Shown here: positions 1 to 7,649 of the stretch, one piece after another
Position numbering within the stretch: the stretch's first letter is position 1
Layout of the letters: every line of letters starts with the position of its first letter
Source: Clostridia bacterium
Lineage (GTDB): Bacteria > Bacillota > Peptococcia > Peptococcales > BICA1-8
Reading direction: 5' to 3'
Assembly (NCBI GenBank): GCA_030154225.1
Contig: JASKKI010000014.1
Span: 1 to 41,547, forward strand
DNA: 41,547 nt
Notes under the pieces: generated by a model
The model's database searches: none
Seen by the model: only the letters and a program-made list of their open reading frames with translations
Told to the model about the DNA's origin: nothing
Made by a program: the position numbers and the translations under genes

Positions 1-91
1 TTTTCTTTCACTTATTAAGTGAAAACGTATAAAAACCTTGGATGCTTTAAACAAAAGGTTTAGATGATTATTGATAATGATTTATGAATAA

Positions 92-373
92 TTCAGGATT
101 AATATTTTACAATTCTTTTTTATCTACATTATTATTTTTATGTTTTCTTCAATTGTTATGGCAGGTTTTGGATTGGATATATTAAGTGCAATGACAGCTG
201 TTGCTGCAACTTTAGGAAATGTCGGGCCTGGACTTGGATTAGTAGGACCTGCACAAAATTACAGCTTTATATCTCCTGCTGGTAAGTTACTTTTAACATT
301 TTTGATGCTTTTAGGAAGATTAGAGCTGTATACTGTTTTAGTTATGTTCAGTCCACATTTTTGGAAAAAATAA
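92..373 (+). pseudogene. trkH: TrkH-type potassium transporter, C-terminal remnant
   Basis: The frame is open from just after a TAA at 89-91 and reads through a hydrophobic stretch into [18 protein letters not shown] and [19 protein letters not shown]. These are the final pore-loop and last transmembrane segment typical of TrkH/TrkG potassium transporter membrane subunits. Resemblance begins near position 104. The family is normally about 450-490 residues, so over 80 percent of the protein is missing. The preceding 90 bases have stops and do not read as TrkH in this frame. The ATG at 140 has no good ribosome site. I infer a 5'-deleted remnant. It could instead be a real gene broken by a deletion or assembly problem just before base 92. 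No trkA is visible in the window. Confidence 0.75.
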
Positions 374-390
374 AGCCCATATGATATAAT
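361..390 (+). promoter_or_regulatory. Possible sigma-A promoter of the Fur-family gene
   Basis: TTGGAA at 361-366 and TATAAT at 385-390 are separated by 18 nt, 36 bases upstream of the fur-like start. The -35 matches the consensus at four of six positions. The -10 is perfect and is followed by AT-rich sequence that could hold an autoregulatory site, although no good PerR or Fur palindrome is seen. Confidence 0.5.
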
Positions 391-425
391 AATAAATATT
401 AAAAAGTAAATTAATAGGTGAAATT

Positions 426-872
426 ATGACTCATTTTGAAGATATTAAATCACGATTAAAAGCCAAGGATTATAAGATGACCCCGCAACGAAAGGTAATA
501 ATTAATGCTTTTGCGGAAAATATGGAAAAACATTTGAGTGCTGAAGAGGTATTTCAAATTGTAAAAACTGCCCATCCTGAAATTGGCTTGGCAACTGTTT
601 ACAGGACATTAGAGTTATTAGCAGAATTACAGATATTAAAAAAGATGAACTTTGGGGACGGCAGGTCAAGATATGAATTCTGTGAAGAAGATGATCATCA
701 CCATCACCATTTAATCTGTTTAGAATGTGAAAAAGTTACAGAATTTGAGGATGACCTTTTAGAAAGTCTGGAAGCAATAATCGGAAAGAAAAATGGTTTT
801 AAAGTTATTGATCACCAGTTAAAATTTTATGGATTTTGTAAGAATTGCCAAGAAAAAAAGAGCAAGGATTAA
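426..872 (+). CDS. fur: Fur family transcriptional regulator (Fur/PerR/Zur type)
   Basis: This 148-aa protein has the normal length and layout of the family. The N-terminal winged helix includes MTPQRKVI (18-25) and the recognition segment ATVYRTLELL (56-65). The C-terminal dimerisation and metal domain has a His run at 91-95, the first structural zinc pair C98/C101 (CLEC) and the second pair C138/C141 (CKNC). Such proteins repress iron, zinc or peroxide-response genes when metal-bound. The subfamily cannot be fixed from sequence alone. ATG 426 follows TAGGTG. It has its own likely promoter inside the trkH remnant and is closed by a bidirectional terminator shared with the convergent lipoprotein gene. 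Confidence 0.93.
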   Translation: MTHFEDIKSRLKAKDYKMTPQRKVIINAFAENMEKHLSAEEVFQIVKTAHPEIGLATVYRTLELLAELQILKKMNFGDGRSRYEFCEEDDHHHHHLICLECEKVTEFEDDLLESLEAIIGKKNGFKVIDHQLKFYGFCKNCQEKKSKD

Positions 873-907
873 AAGCTGGAGATTTTCCAGATTCCTTGCT
901 CTTTTTT
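853..907. terminator. Bidirectional terminator between fur and the lipoprotein gene
   Basis: GAGCAAGGA at 860-868 pairs with TCCTTGCTC at 893-901. The stem is preceded by an A-run and followed by a T-run, so it works on both strands. A small inner hairpin (CTGGA/TCCAG) sits in the loop. It overlaps the last codons of both convergent genes. Confidence 0.9.
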
Positions 908-1324
908 CATTTTAAAATCATGGGGACCGAATGAGAAATTCTGTTTTTGGTTAATCTTGTTATATCCAGAAGAGATACTAATGGGATAACCTTTCAAATT
1001 AGCTCTAACTCTAAGTGTAGCATCATTCCGGTCATAACTAATTATTTTAATATCATAGCTTTTTTCTGTAATCTTTATACCCTGATCTATTTCTAAATTT
1101 GCTTTATAGCCTTCTAAAACTTGTTCTACCATCTTTTTATCAGTAAAAGCTTTATTGGCTAGTTTTCTAGCTGTGTTAATATCTTTACTTTGCCAAATCT
1201 CTTGATAGGCATTCATAGCAATGTTAAAGTCCTTTTCTATTTCTTTTTTTAGTGCTGTTTTATTTCCGTTACAACCAAAAGTCAATAATATTATAAACAA
1301 TAATATCAGTAATAGTCTCTTCAT
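869..1324 (-). CDS. Small lipoprotein of unknown function
   Basis: The start is ATG 1324, preceded by GGAGGG four bases upstream. A longer reading from TTG 1336 would place that ribosome site inside the gene. The 151-aa product begins with a short positive stretch, a hydrophobic segment and lipobox LTFGC, so it should be a lipid-anchored envelope protein. The mature part has an early helix-rich region, then alternating strands ending in FKMKKEQGIWKISSF. That ending resembles NTF2-like or DUF4878-like lipoproteins, but this is inference from pattern only. It lies 85 bases downstream of the hypothetical gene at 1410-2342 and may be cotranscribed with it. Function unknown. Confidence 0.8.
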   Translation of the reverse strand: MKRLLLILLFIILLTFGCNGNKTALKKEIEKDFNIAMNAYQEIWQSKDINTARKLANKAFTDKKMVEQVLEGYKANLEIDQGIKITEKSYDIKIISYDRNDATLRVRANLKGYPISISSGYNKINQKQNFSFGPHDFKMKKEQGIWKISSF

Positions 1325-1370
1325 ACTACCCTCCAAAAAATTCTTTTACTATTAAATATTATCGTTTACT

Positions 1371-1407
1371 GGTTAGGAAATTATGCATTATGGATAATTC
1401 CCTAACC
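1371..1407 (-). other. Long RNA hairpin between two minus-strand genes
   Basis: GGTTAGGAAATTAT (1371-1384) and ATAATTCCCTAACC (1394-1407) form a 14-bp inverted repeat with a 9-nt loop. The single mismatch becomes a G-U pair only in the minus-strand transcript. It begins right after the stop codon of the 310-aa gene. No T-run follows, so it looks like a processing or stability hairpin rather than a classical terminator. Confidence 0.6.
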
Positions 1408-1409
1408 AA

Positions 1410-2342
1410 TTAAAGATTTTTTATTTGAGCTAAAACTAAAAAATTGTTGTCAGAAAAGTCTTTTAAAATACAGTGCCAATTAAATCCTTTATTTAACCAA
1501 AAGGCTAACTTTTCTCCTAATTTATTATTTAAACTCCCAAGTATTTCTCCCCGGTTATCCAAAATATTTACTTTATTTTCTTTAGTTTTTAAATAGAGGT
1601 TTTGATTAGATTTCGGATTTAATTTAGTAATTATTTTTTTTCTTACTTTAATCATTAAGCATAAATCATGTAAAAAAATGGGGGGAACTTGGTTTAACTG
1701 TCCTTTATAACATGATTTATGAAGATTTATTGTTGCCGGTTTATTTGTAATGTATTCAATAGTAATCACATCCAGGTTTATATCGATCTTTTTTCCACAT
1801 TTTAAACAGTAATCTTGATATGTTAGAGTGTTCTTATAAATACTTTTTTCGATATGACCCCACTTTTGCCAACTTTTCCACTGTGTTTTACATAATTTTT
1901 GTCTATTATCTAAATCTGCAAAAACCCATTTTAAAAGTCGATGAAACCCAAAGGCATATCGAGCATGTTTAATGAAAGCTTTAGGTAAACCTAAATTAAT
2001 TACATATTGATTAAAAGATTCTTCAACCTTATGTTGTAAGGGTCCTTCAATTTTGGTACTTTTCCAATTGTAATCATTTTTGCTAAGCCAATCTCGGAGT
2101 TTATCAAACATATACCCCTGGCAAACCTCTATTTCTCTGTCTTTTGTCACATTTATTTTTTTAAAACCTCTCTTAATTATATCCACTACATAATCTTGAT
2201 AGGCTTTTTGATAAAAAAGTTCAGTCTGATAGTATTCTAAAGGTATTATTTCAAAGTAATATTTGTTATTTCTAGTATCTAAAATTCCAATACCAGTTCC
2301 TCCAATCAAACTACCACTTCCTGCGTCATCTATTTGAATCAT
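1410..2342 (-). CDS. Conserved hypothetical protein with C-x2-C...H-x2-C cluster
   Basis: The product is 310 aa, starting at ATG 2342 after AGAGGTG. It opens with MIQIDDAGSGSLIGGTGIGI, a Gly-rich acidic strand-turn-strand followed by alternating strands and helices. This is loosely like an RNase H/RuvC-type fold, but I cannot prove it. The middle is rich in Trp and Lys (around 145-185), followed by CLKC and, about 25 residues on, HKSC, a plausible zinc site. I have an impression of similar uncharacterised proteins in Clostridia but cannot check it. No signal peptide or membrane segment is seen. It is first in a two-gene minus-strand unit with the lipoprotein and divergent from fakA. Function unknown. 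Confidence 0.75.
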   Translation of the reverse strand: MIQIDDAGSGSLIGGTGIGILDTRNNKYYFEIIPLEYYQTELFYQKAYQDYVVDIIKRGFKKINVTKDREIEVCQGYMFDKLRDWLSKNDYNWKSTKIEGPLQHKVEESFNQYVINLGLPKAFIKHARYAFGFHRLLKWVFADLDNRQKLCKTQWKSWQKWGHIEKSIYKNTLTYQDYCLKCGKKIDINLDVITIEYITNKPATINLHKSCYKGQLNQVPPIFLHDLCLMIKVRKKIITKLNPKSNQNLYLKTKENKVNILDNRGEILGSLNNKLGEKLAFWLNKGFNWHCILKDFSDNNFLVLAQIKNL

Positions 2343-2409
2343 TATTTCACCTCTTATCAGATTTATTTTTCCTAATTATTATTAGCTACTAAAAAATAAT
2401 AATTTCTTT

Positions 2410-2439
2410 TTGACGTAAATTAACTAAAAACAGTATAAT
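2410..2439 (+). promoter_or_regulatory. Sigma-A promoter of the fakA-degV operon
   Basis: TTGACG (2410-2415) and TATAAT (2434-2439) are 18 nt apart, close to consensus. Transcription should start near 2446, giving a leader of about 65 nt before the GTG of fakA. It lies between divergent genes. Confidence 0.75.
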
Positions 2440-2512
2440 TTTAGAAGGAATTGTTTAATAGAATATAGTATTTATTATGGATGTTATTTAAATTTGTTAA
2501 GGAGGCACTAGG

Positions 2513-4138
2513 GTGAATACTACTAAAATTAAAGGTTATACTTTACGCGCCATGGTTTTAACCGGTGCCGGTAAATTAGAAATGGAAAAATCTAAGATAG
2601 ATAGTTTAAATGTATTTCCTGTTCCAGATGGTGATACAGGAACGAATATGTCTTTAACTTTAGCTTCCGCGGCTAGAGCTGTAGAAAAACTCTCTCAAGA
2701 TGCAGAATTAAAAGAGGTTGCAGAAGCTATGGCATATGGTGCATTAATGGGCGCAAGAGGTAATTCAGGGGTAATATTATCGCAACTGTTAGGTGGGTTT
2801 TCCAAAGCAGTTTCAGAGGTTAATGAAGTTGATGCTTTTACGTTGGCCAAAGCATTTGAAAAAGGTGTAGAAGCAGCTTATAAAGCTGTTGTTAAACCTG
2901 TTGAAGGAACTATATTAACCGTTGCTAGAGAAGCTTCCGAAAAACTTATGAAGGAAGTATGTGACAATACTGATATTGTAAAGGCTTTAGAAATTTTTTT
3001 AGAACAAGGCTATAAAACTTTAGCAATGACACCGGAAATGTTGCCTGTATTAAAACAGGCAGGAGTTGTAGATGCCGGGGGGCAGGGTTTTCTTACCGTA
3101 ATAGAAGGTATGTTGGTTGGATTCAAGGGGGAGAAAATTATAGGTGATTTTACCAGAGAAGATAAATATCAACCTAGTCATTCTTTTCCCGGCAATGATT
3201 TTATAATAAATGAAGAAAGTATAAAATTTCAATACTGTACGGAATTTATTATTAGAAAGAATAAGGCTATAAATGTAACAGCTGATGAAATTAAAATTTT
3301 CCTGGAGAAGAAAGGTGATTGTGTACTTGTAGTAGGTACGGATGATATTATAAAAATCCATGTACATACTAATAACCCTGGTTTAGTTTTGGAATACTGT
3401 TGTAATATAGGTTCATTATATAATATAAAAATCGATAATATGCGTGAACAAAGTAAGGAATTACAACTATCATTTCCTAACAAAAACTTAGGGGTTATCT
3501 CAGTAAGTACAGGTGAAGGAATAAATGAAATTTTTAAAAGTCTGGGAGTTGATTATATAATTACAGGTGGTCAAACCATGAACCCCAGTACGGAAGATAT
3601 TTTAGCTGCTATTGAAGGAGTAAATGCTAATGAAATTATCATACTTCCCAATAATAAAAATATTATTTTAGCTGCCCAACAAGCTGTTTCATTATCATCT
3701 AAGCCAGCTAAAGTAGTAACAAGCAAAACAATACCTCAAGGTATTAGTGCATTAATGGCTTTTAATGGAGAACTAGATCTTTTAACAAATTATAAAAGGA
3801 TGCAAGATGCTATAAATCAAGTCAAAACCTGTGAAGTTACTTATGCAGTAAGAGATGCCCAACACGGGGAAATGTCTATTACAACCGGTCAAATTATGGG
3901 GATAATAGAAGGAGAAATTTCAATTGTTGGAGAGGATATTGAAGAGGTAATCTCGAAGATAATGAAAAAAATGATTACTACTAATGTTGAATTGGTGACT
4001 CTTTATTATGGTTATGAAATTACAAAAGAACAGGCTGAAAAATTATTAGATAAAATAGCTTCTTTTTATCCCAATGTTGATTTCGAATTACATTATGGTG
4101 GTCAACCTCTTTATTATTATCTAATTTCTATCGAATGA
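2513..4138 (+). CDS. fakA: DAK2 domain fatty acid kinase subunit FakA (YloV-like)
   Basis: This 541-aa protein is the usual length for YloV/FakA. The N-terminal DhaL-like nucleotide-binding domain (about 10-200) carries the Mg-ATP motif VPDGDTGTN at 37-45 and GARGNSGVILSQLLGG. The middle and C-terminal parts match the FakA linker and DegV-like domain. FakA phosphorylates fatty acids presented by FakB/DegV proteins, feeding acyl-phosphate to PlsX/PlsY phospholipid synthesis at the membrane. The start is GTG 2513 after AAGGAGG. A DegV gene follows 10 bases later, matching the kinase-carrier partnership. The asp23/yloU gene often found upstream is absent here. Confidence 0.93.
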   Translation: MNTTKIKGYTLRAMVLTGAGKLEMEKSKIDSLNVFPVPDGDTGTNMSLTLASAARAVEKLSQDAELKEVAEAMAYGALMGARGNSGVILSQLLGGFSKAVSEVNEVDAFTLAKAFEKGVEAAYKAVVKPVEGTILTVAREASEKLMKEVCDNTDIVKALEIFLEQGYKTLAMTPEMLPVLKQAGVVDAGGQGFLTVIEGMLVGFKGEKIIGDFTREDKYQPSHSFPGNDFIINEESIKFQYCTEFIIRKNKAINVTADEIKIFLEKKGDCVLVVGTDDIIKIHVHTNNPGLVLEYCCNIGSLYNIKIDNMREQSKELQLSFPNKNLGVISVSTGEGINEIFKSLGVDYIITGGQTMNPSTEDILAAIEGVNANEIIILPNNKNIILAAQQAVSLSSKPAKVVTSKTIPQGISALMAFNGELDLLTNYKRMQDAINQVKTCEVTYAVRDAQHGEMSITTGQIMGIIEGEISIVGEDIEEVISKIMKKMITTNVELVTLYYGYEITKEQAEKLLDKIASFYPNVDFELHYGGQPLYYYLISIE

Positions 4139-4148
4139 GGTGACTTAA

Positions 4149-5000
4149 ATGTCAAAAATTAGAATTGTTACAGATAGTACTGCAGACCTACCCGTAGAAA
4201 TAATAAAAGAGTATAAAATAACAGTTGTACCTTTAAGAGTAAATTTTGGGAACCAATCTTTCTTGGAAGGGCGAGAGTTAACTCCTAATGAATTTTATAA
4301 AAAATTAGGAAATAGTGAAAATTTACCTACTACCTCCCAACCTTCACCGGGCGATTTTACCGATATTTTCGAAGAACTTGCTAATGAAAATGTTGAGGAA
4401 ATAATTTCTATTCATTTATCCAGAAAACTAAGTGGCACCTATCAAAGTGCTTTATTAGCAAAATCTTTGGTTACTAATAAAGTTAAAGTTGAAGTTATTG
4501 ATTCTGGATTAGTAAGTATGGGATTAGGGCTTGTAGTTTTAGCCGCCGCCAGGGCTGTACAAGAAGGTAAAAAGTTACAGGAGATATTAAATATTATTCA
4601 TGATGTTAAGGGTAAAATAGATACATTTTTTGTAGTAGATACTTTGGACTACTTGCAAAAAGGAGGAAGGATTGGTAAAGCCAGTCAAATTGTTGGTTCT
4701 TTGTTGAACATTAAACCAATTCTTACAATAACAAACGGTGAAGTCCATAGTTTTGAAAAAATTAGAGGAAAAGGAAAAGCTTTAGATCGACTTATTGAAA
4801 TAGCATATTCTAGAGTTCCTGCAAATAATAAATTATTATGTGCTATTACCCATAGTAATAATCTGGATACAGCATTAAATTTACATAAAAAGATTTTAAA
4901 TAAATTAAATTGTTCAGAAATCATTATTTCCGATATAGGTTCTGTTGTAGGTACCCATGTTGGCCCAGGTACAGTAGCTTTTATGTATTATGTAATTTGA
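4149..5000 (+). CDS. DegV family fatty acid-binding protein (FakB-like)
   Basis: This 283-aa protein shows the DegV hallmarks: IVTDSTADLP (5-14), TSQPSPGDF (about 60-68) and SIHLSRKLSGTYQSA, and a C-terminal domain ending in GTHVGPGTVAF, whose residues line the fatty-acid head-group pocket. DegV/FakB proteins hold one fatty acid and present it to FakA for phosphorylation. Its position 10 bases after fakA makes this pairing very likely. The preferred acyl chain cannot be told from sequence. ATG 4149 follows GAGGTG. Confidence 0.93.
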   Translation: MSKIRIVTDSTADLPVEIIKEYKITVVPLRVNFGNQSFLEGRELTPNEFYKKLGNSENLPTTSQPSPGDFTDIFEELANENVEEIISIHLSRKLSGTYQSALLAKSLVTNKVKVEVIDSGLVSMGLGLVVLAAARAVQEGKKLQEILNIIHDVKGKIDTFFVVDTLDYLQKGGRIGKASQIVGSLLNIKPILTITNGEVHSFEKIRGKGKALDRLIEIAYSRVPANNKLLCAITHSNNLDTALNLHKKILNKLNCSEIIISDIGSVVGTHVGPGTVAFMYYVI

Positions 5001-5013
5001 TTAGGTAGAAAAG

Positions 5014-5826
5014 ATGGATAAAATAGCCTTTTTAAATCTTCAAAAACACTCTGAAATTTTAAAAAATAATTCTGTTAATTTTAAAGTTGGAGAAGTTATT
5101 CAAGCTAAAGTTCTGCAAAATACCGACAATGGCTTGCTTTTATTAATAGGAAAAACCCCATTGCTGGCTAAAACCAATTTTAAATTTCCTCCTGGTACTA
5201 AATTAAATTTATTTGTTGCTAGCTTTACCAATAATAAATTGATATTATCCCTTAATAAAAGAAAAAATATTTATGACACTTCTATAGCTGATATAATTAG
5301 TAATTTAGGTTTAGAAGAGGAACAGGATACAAAATATATTGTTAGTAAATTAATAGAAAAAAAATTAAAAATTTCCAAAGAAAATTTTCAGGAGGTTAAA
5401 TTTTTAATTAATCAATTACCTTTAGAAATAGAAACTAGTTTGGATTTAATTACCGATCCAACTTTATATGCTGCTGTATTTAATATATTTGATAATGCTA
5501 CTGAAGGATTCACTTTATTATTTAGTAGTGTAAATGAAAATGAACAAAAAGAATCTTATTATGAAATTAACATTTTGTATAATTCCCATGCTCTTGGTTA
5601 TATATTAGCCGGTATAAGCTGGGTTGCAACTTTAAATATTAATTTAATATGTTCTGAAAAAGAAACTTATAAACTTCTTCAACAAAGTATTAACGACTTA
5701 AAACAAAGATTAAAATATATACCGGAACTTCGTCTAAATATAGAACTGGATAACAGTTTATTAAATAGAATTAATAAACAAGAGTTTAAGAAAATCGATC
5801 TTAAAAGTATAGATATTTTGATATAG
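5014..5826 (+). CDS. FliK-like hypothetical protein (YlqG-type position)
   Basis: This 270-aa protein has no signal peptide. An N-terminal beta-rich part (about 20-90) contains VGEVIQAKVLQNTDNGLLLLIG, a central helical linker follows, and a C-terminal alpha/beta part (about 165-245) resembles the FliK C-terminal domain: LLFSSVNENEQKESYYEINI then ICSEKETYKLLQQSINDLKQRL. FliK is the hook-length protein that switches FlhB export specificity. The call rests mainly on this layout and on the next gene being an FlhB C-terminal homologue 8 bases downstream, like the ylqG-ylqH pair of Bacillus. Sequence resemblance is weak and the function of such pairs outside flagellar operons is unknown. Confidence 0.6.
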   Translation: MDKIAFLNLQKHSEILKNNSVNFKVGEVIQAKVLQNTDNGLLLLIGKTPLLAKTNFKFPPGTKLNLFVASFTNNKLILSLNKRKNIYDTSIADIISNLGLEEEQDTKYIVSKLIEKKLKISKENFQEVKFLINQLPLEIETSLDLITDPTLYAAVFNIFDNATEGFTLLFSSVNENEQKESYYEINILYNSHALGYILAGISWVATLNINLICSEKETYKLLQQSINDLKQRLKYIPELRLNIELDNSLLNRINKQEFKKIDLKSIDILI

Positions 5827-5834
5827 GTGAGAGT

Positions 5835-6095
5835 ATGCAAAAAAAAGCTGTTGCCCTAAAATATGAATGCGGGGATAACGCTCCTAAGGTTGTTGCTTTG
5901 GGAAAAGGTGAAATAGCTGAAAAAATATTGTCCCTGGCTTCAGAAAAAGGGGTTCCTATACTTTCTAAACCTGTTTTAGTAGATAAACTAATAGAATTGG
6001 AACTCCAACAAGAAGTACCACCGGAATTATATGAAGTAGTAGCGGAAGTCTTAGCCTTTATTTATAAATTAAGTAAAAAAGAGGGTTCAATTTAA
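5835..6095 (+). CDS. Stand-alone FlhB cytoplasmic-domain protein (YlqH/FlhX-like)
   Basis: The product is 86 aa and matches only the soluble C-terminal domain of the flagellar export switch FlhB. AVALKYE, VVALGKGEIAEKILSLASEKGVPIL and VPPELYEVVAEVLAFIYKL match the region just after the NPTH self-cleavage site. The transmembrane part and the NPTH motif itself are absent, so the protein starts where the processed FlhB fragment would start. ATG 5835 follows TAGGTGAGAG. No other flagellar gene is present. It may substitute for or compete with the FlhB C-terminal fragment, or work in a different export process. Confidence 0.85.
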   Translation: MQKKAVALKYECGDNAPKVVALGKGEIAEKILSLASEKGVPILSKPVLVDKLIELELQQEVPPELYEVVAEVLAFIYKLSKKEGSI

Positions 6096-6110
6096 GAAGA
6101 ACCCTCTTTC
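6074..6110. terminator. Terminator closing the fakA operon
   Basis: GAGGGTTC (6081-6088) pairs with GAACCCTC (6099-6106), followed by TTTCTT. An A-run before the stem lets it also end transcription of the convergent zinc-ribbon gene. Confidence 0.88.
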
Positions 6111-6116
6111 TTATAC

Positions 6117-6284
6117 TTATAATATTTGGATCATTGTTGTTCCACAATCACAAGTTTTTTCATTAGTTGACATTTGCTTACAATTTGGGCAATAAAAACT
6201 TCCACTAGAAATCATAGAACTTCCACAACAATAATCAGGTAATTTTGCTTTCCTTTGACAAGTTGGGCAAACATAACCGGCCAA
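6117..6284 (-). CDS. 55-aa zinc-ribbon protein
   Basis: This small gene starts at TTG 6284, with GGAGGTG six bases upstream. The reading frame is MAGYVCPTCQRKAKLPDYCC..., continuing to FYCPNCK and CDCG before TAA. Cys pairs lie at 6/9, 19/20, 32/35 and 45/47, so it probably binds one or two zinc ions. It resembles the isolated zinc-ribbon ends of larger proteins but is complete in itself: strong ribosome site, stop and a terminator just downstream. It lies alone between the fakA operon (convergent) and the binding-lipoprotein gene (divergent). No function can be assigned. It could be a small nucleic-acid or protein-binding adaptor. Confidence 0.8.
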   Translation of the reverse strand: MAGYVCPTCQRKAKLPDYCCGSSMISSGSFYCPNCKQMSTNEKTCDCGTTMIQIL

Positions 6285-6412
6285 GAAAAACACCTCCTAG
6301 AAATATTACTTTTACAATTATTTTTACCAATTATTGTGAATTATAAACCCGTCGTAAATATGATTTTATCTGGGAAAGATAATTGTAGTGATTATTTAAG
6401 GAGATGAATAAT

Positions 6413-7579
6413 ATGCAAAAGAAAAATATTTATTATATTATACTTATATGGATTTTATTAACCTTATCTGTTACATCCGGTTGTTTTTCTAAACCCCAGG
6501 CTAAACCGGAAATTAAATCTAAAGAAAAAATTGGCTTAATAATGGCTGAAACTAATACCGAAAGAAATAAATTTATTAAGAAAAAGATTGCAGAAAGTGC
6601 TGAACAAGAAAAAATAAAATTAATTAGTCTTGAATCTAAAAAAGACCCTTTACAAGAAAAGGCTAATATTGAAAAAATGATTCAAGAGAAGGTAAAAGCG
6701 GTAATTATACAACCTGTAGATACTATTCTAGCCAAAGATTACATAAGTATGCTTCAGGAAAAAAATATTAAAGTAATTTTAATGGATGCTTTACCCAGTG
6801 ATATTTCTGTAGATGCTTTTATAAGTTCAGATTATTTGAGGGCGGGTGAATTACAAGCCCGATGTTTAGTAAATCAAGGTAGAGAATTAAATGTTTTAAT
6901 TTTAAAAGGAGACAAAACTAACAATTTAACAGAAGAAATATATCAAGGAAATTTAAATATTTTAAAAAATAATTCTCTAATTAAAAAAATTGCGGTAAAC
7001 GAAATTCCCAAGTGGGATCAAAGAAATTCTTATGAAATTATTACTAAAAAAATGACTGAAGAAAAGTTTAATGCAATAATAACCCATTATGAAGAAATTG
7101 CTCTAGGAGCAATTAAATTTTTAAAAGAGAATAACTTGGATGATAAGATTCCCTTGATAACTATAGGAATAAATAAAAATTATTTAAATGATATCATTAA
7201 TGGGAAAGTAGTAGCAGTGGATACTTTGCCCAATCTTGTTTCACAAATTGCTGTTGAGACTGCCAAAGATTTAATTGAGACAAATAGCTGGGAATATGAT
7301 TTACAAGTAAACAATGGAATAGCCCTTGTTCCTGCCAAATTAACTCCGGTAAGAATTATTACTAAAGATAATTATTATTTGTTAAAGGAAAGATTTGGGG
7401 AAATAGAAAAACAGTATAAAAAAGATAAAAGTACTAAGGATCAAAATAGTGGCAAACAAGGCGGGTCAAATAAACAGACTAAATTAAAAGTTAAAACTAA
7501 GGATGGAAAAGAATTTGAAGTCACAATCCCGGGAGAAATTCAAAGTGTAGAAATGGAACCTAAAGAAGGTCAACAATAA
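6413..7579 (+). CDS. Orphan sugar-type periplasmic-binding lipoprotein
   Basis: ATG 6413 is chosen because AAGGAG ends 9 bases before it. The ATG at 6404 directly touches the ribosome site. The 388-aa product has a signal peptide with lipobox VTSGC, a linker, and a type-1 periplasmic-binding domain (about 40-320) like ribose- and galactose-binding proteins: KIGLIMAE, AVIIQPVD, VILMDALPS, DAFISSDYLRAG and NAIITHYEEIALGAIKFL. An unusual charged, Gly/Lys-rich tail ends in KVKTKDGKEFEVTIPG. No permease or ATPase gene is adjacent. It may serve a transporter encoded elsewhere or act as a ligand sensor for a surface receptor. The ligand is unknown. Confidence 0.8.
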   Translation: MQKKNIYYIILIWILLTLSVTSGCFSKPQAKPEIKSKEKIGLIMAETNTERNKFIKKKIAESAEQEKIKLISLESKKDPLQEKANIEKMIQEKVKAVIIQPVDTILAKDYISMLQEKNIKVILMDALPSDISVDAFISSDYLRAGELQARCLVNQGRELNVLILKGDKTNNLTEEIYQGNLNILKNNSLIKKIAVNEIPKWDQRNSYEIITKKMTEEKFNAIITHYEEIALGAIKFLKENNLDDKIPLITIGINKNYLNDIINGKVVAVDTLPNLVSQIAVETAKDLIETNSWEYDLQVNNGIALVPAKLTPVRIITKDNYYLLKERFGEIEKQYKKDKSTKDQNSGKQGGSNKQTKLKVKTKDGKEFEVTIPGEIQSVEMEPKEGQQ

Positions 7580-7649
7580 ACCGTGATATTACTATGAAAA
7601 TTAAAAAAAATGTGCTATTATTGGAGCGAAGAGAGGAGAGGAAAGGACC

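Noticed and set aside
3050-3483. Antisense frames within fakA
   Set aside because: They are shadows of a strongly supported gene, with no ribosome site and low-complexity translation.
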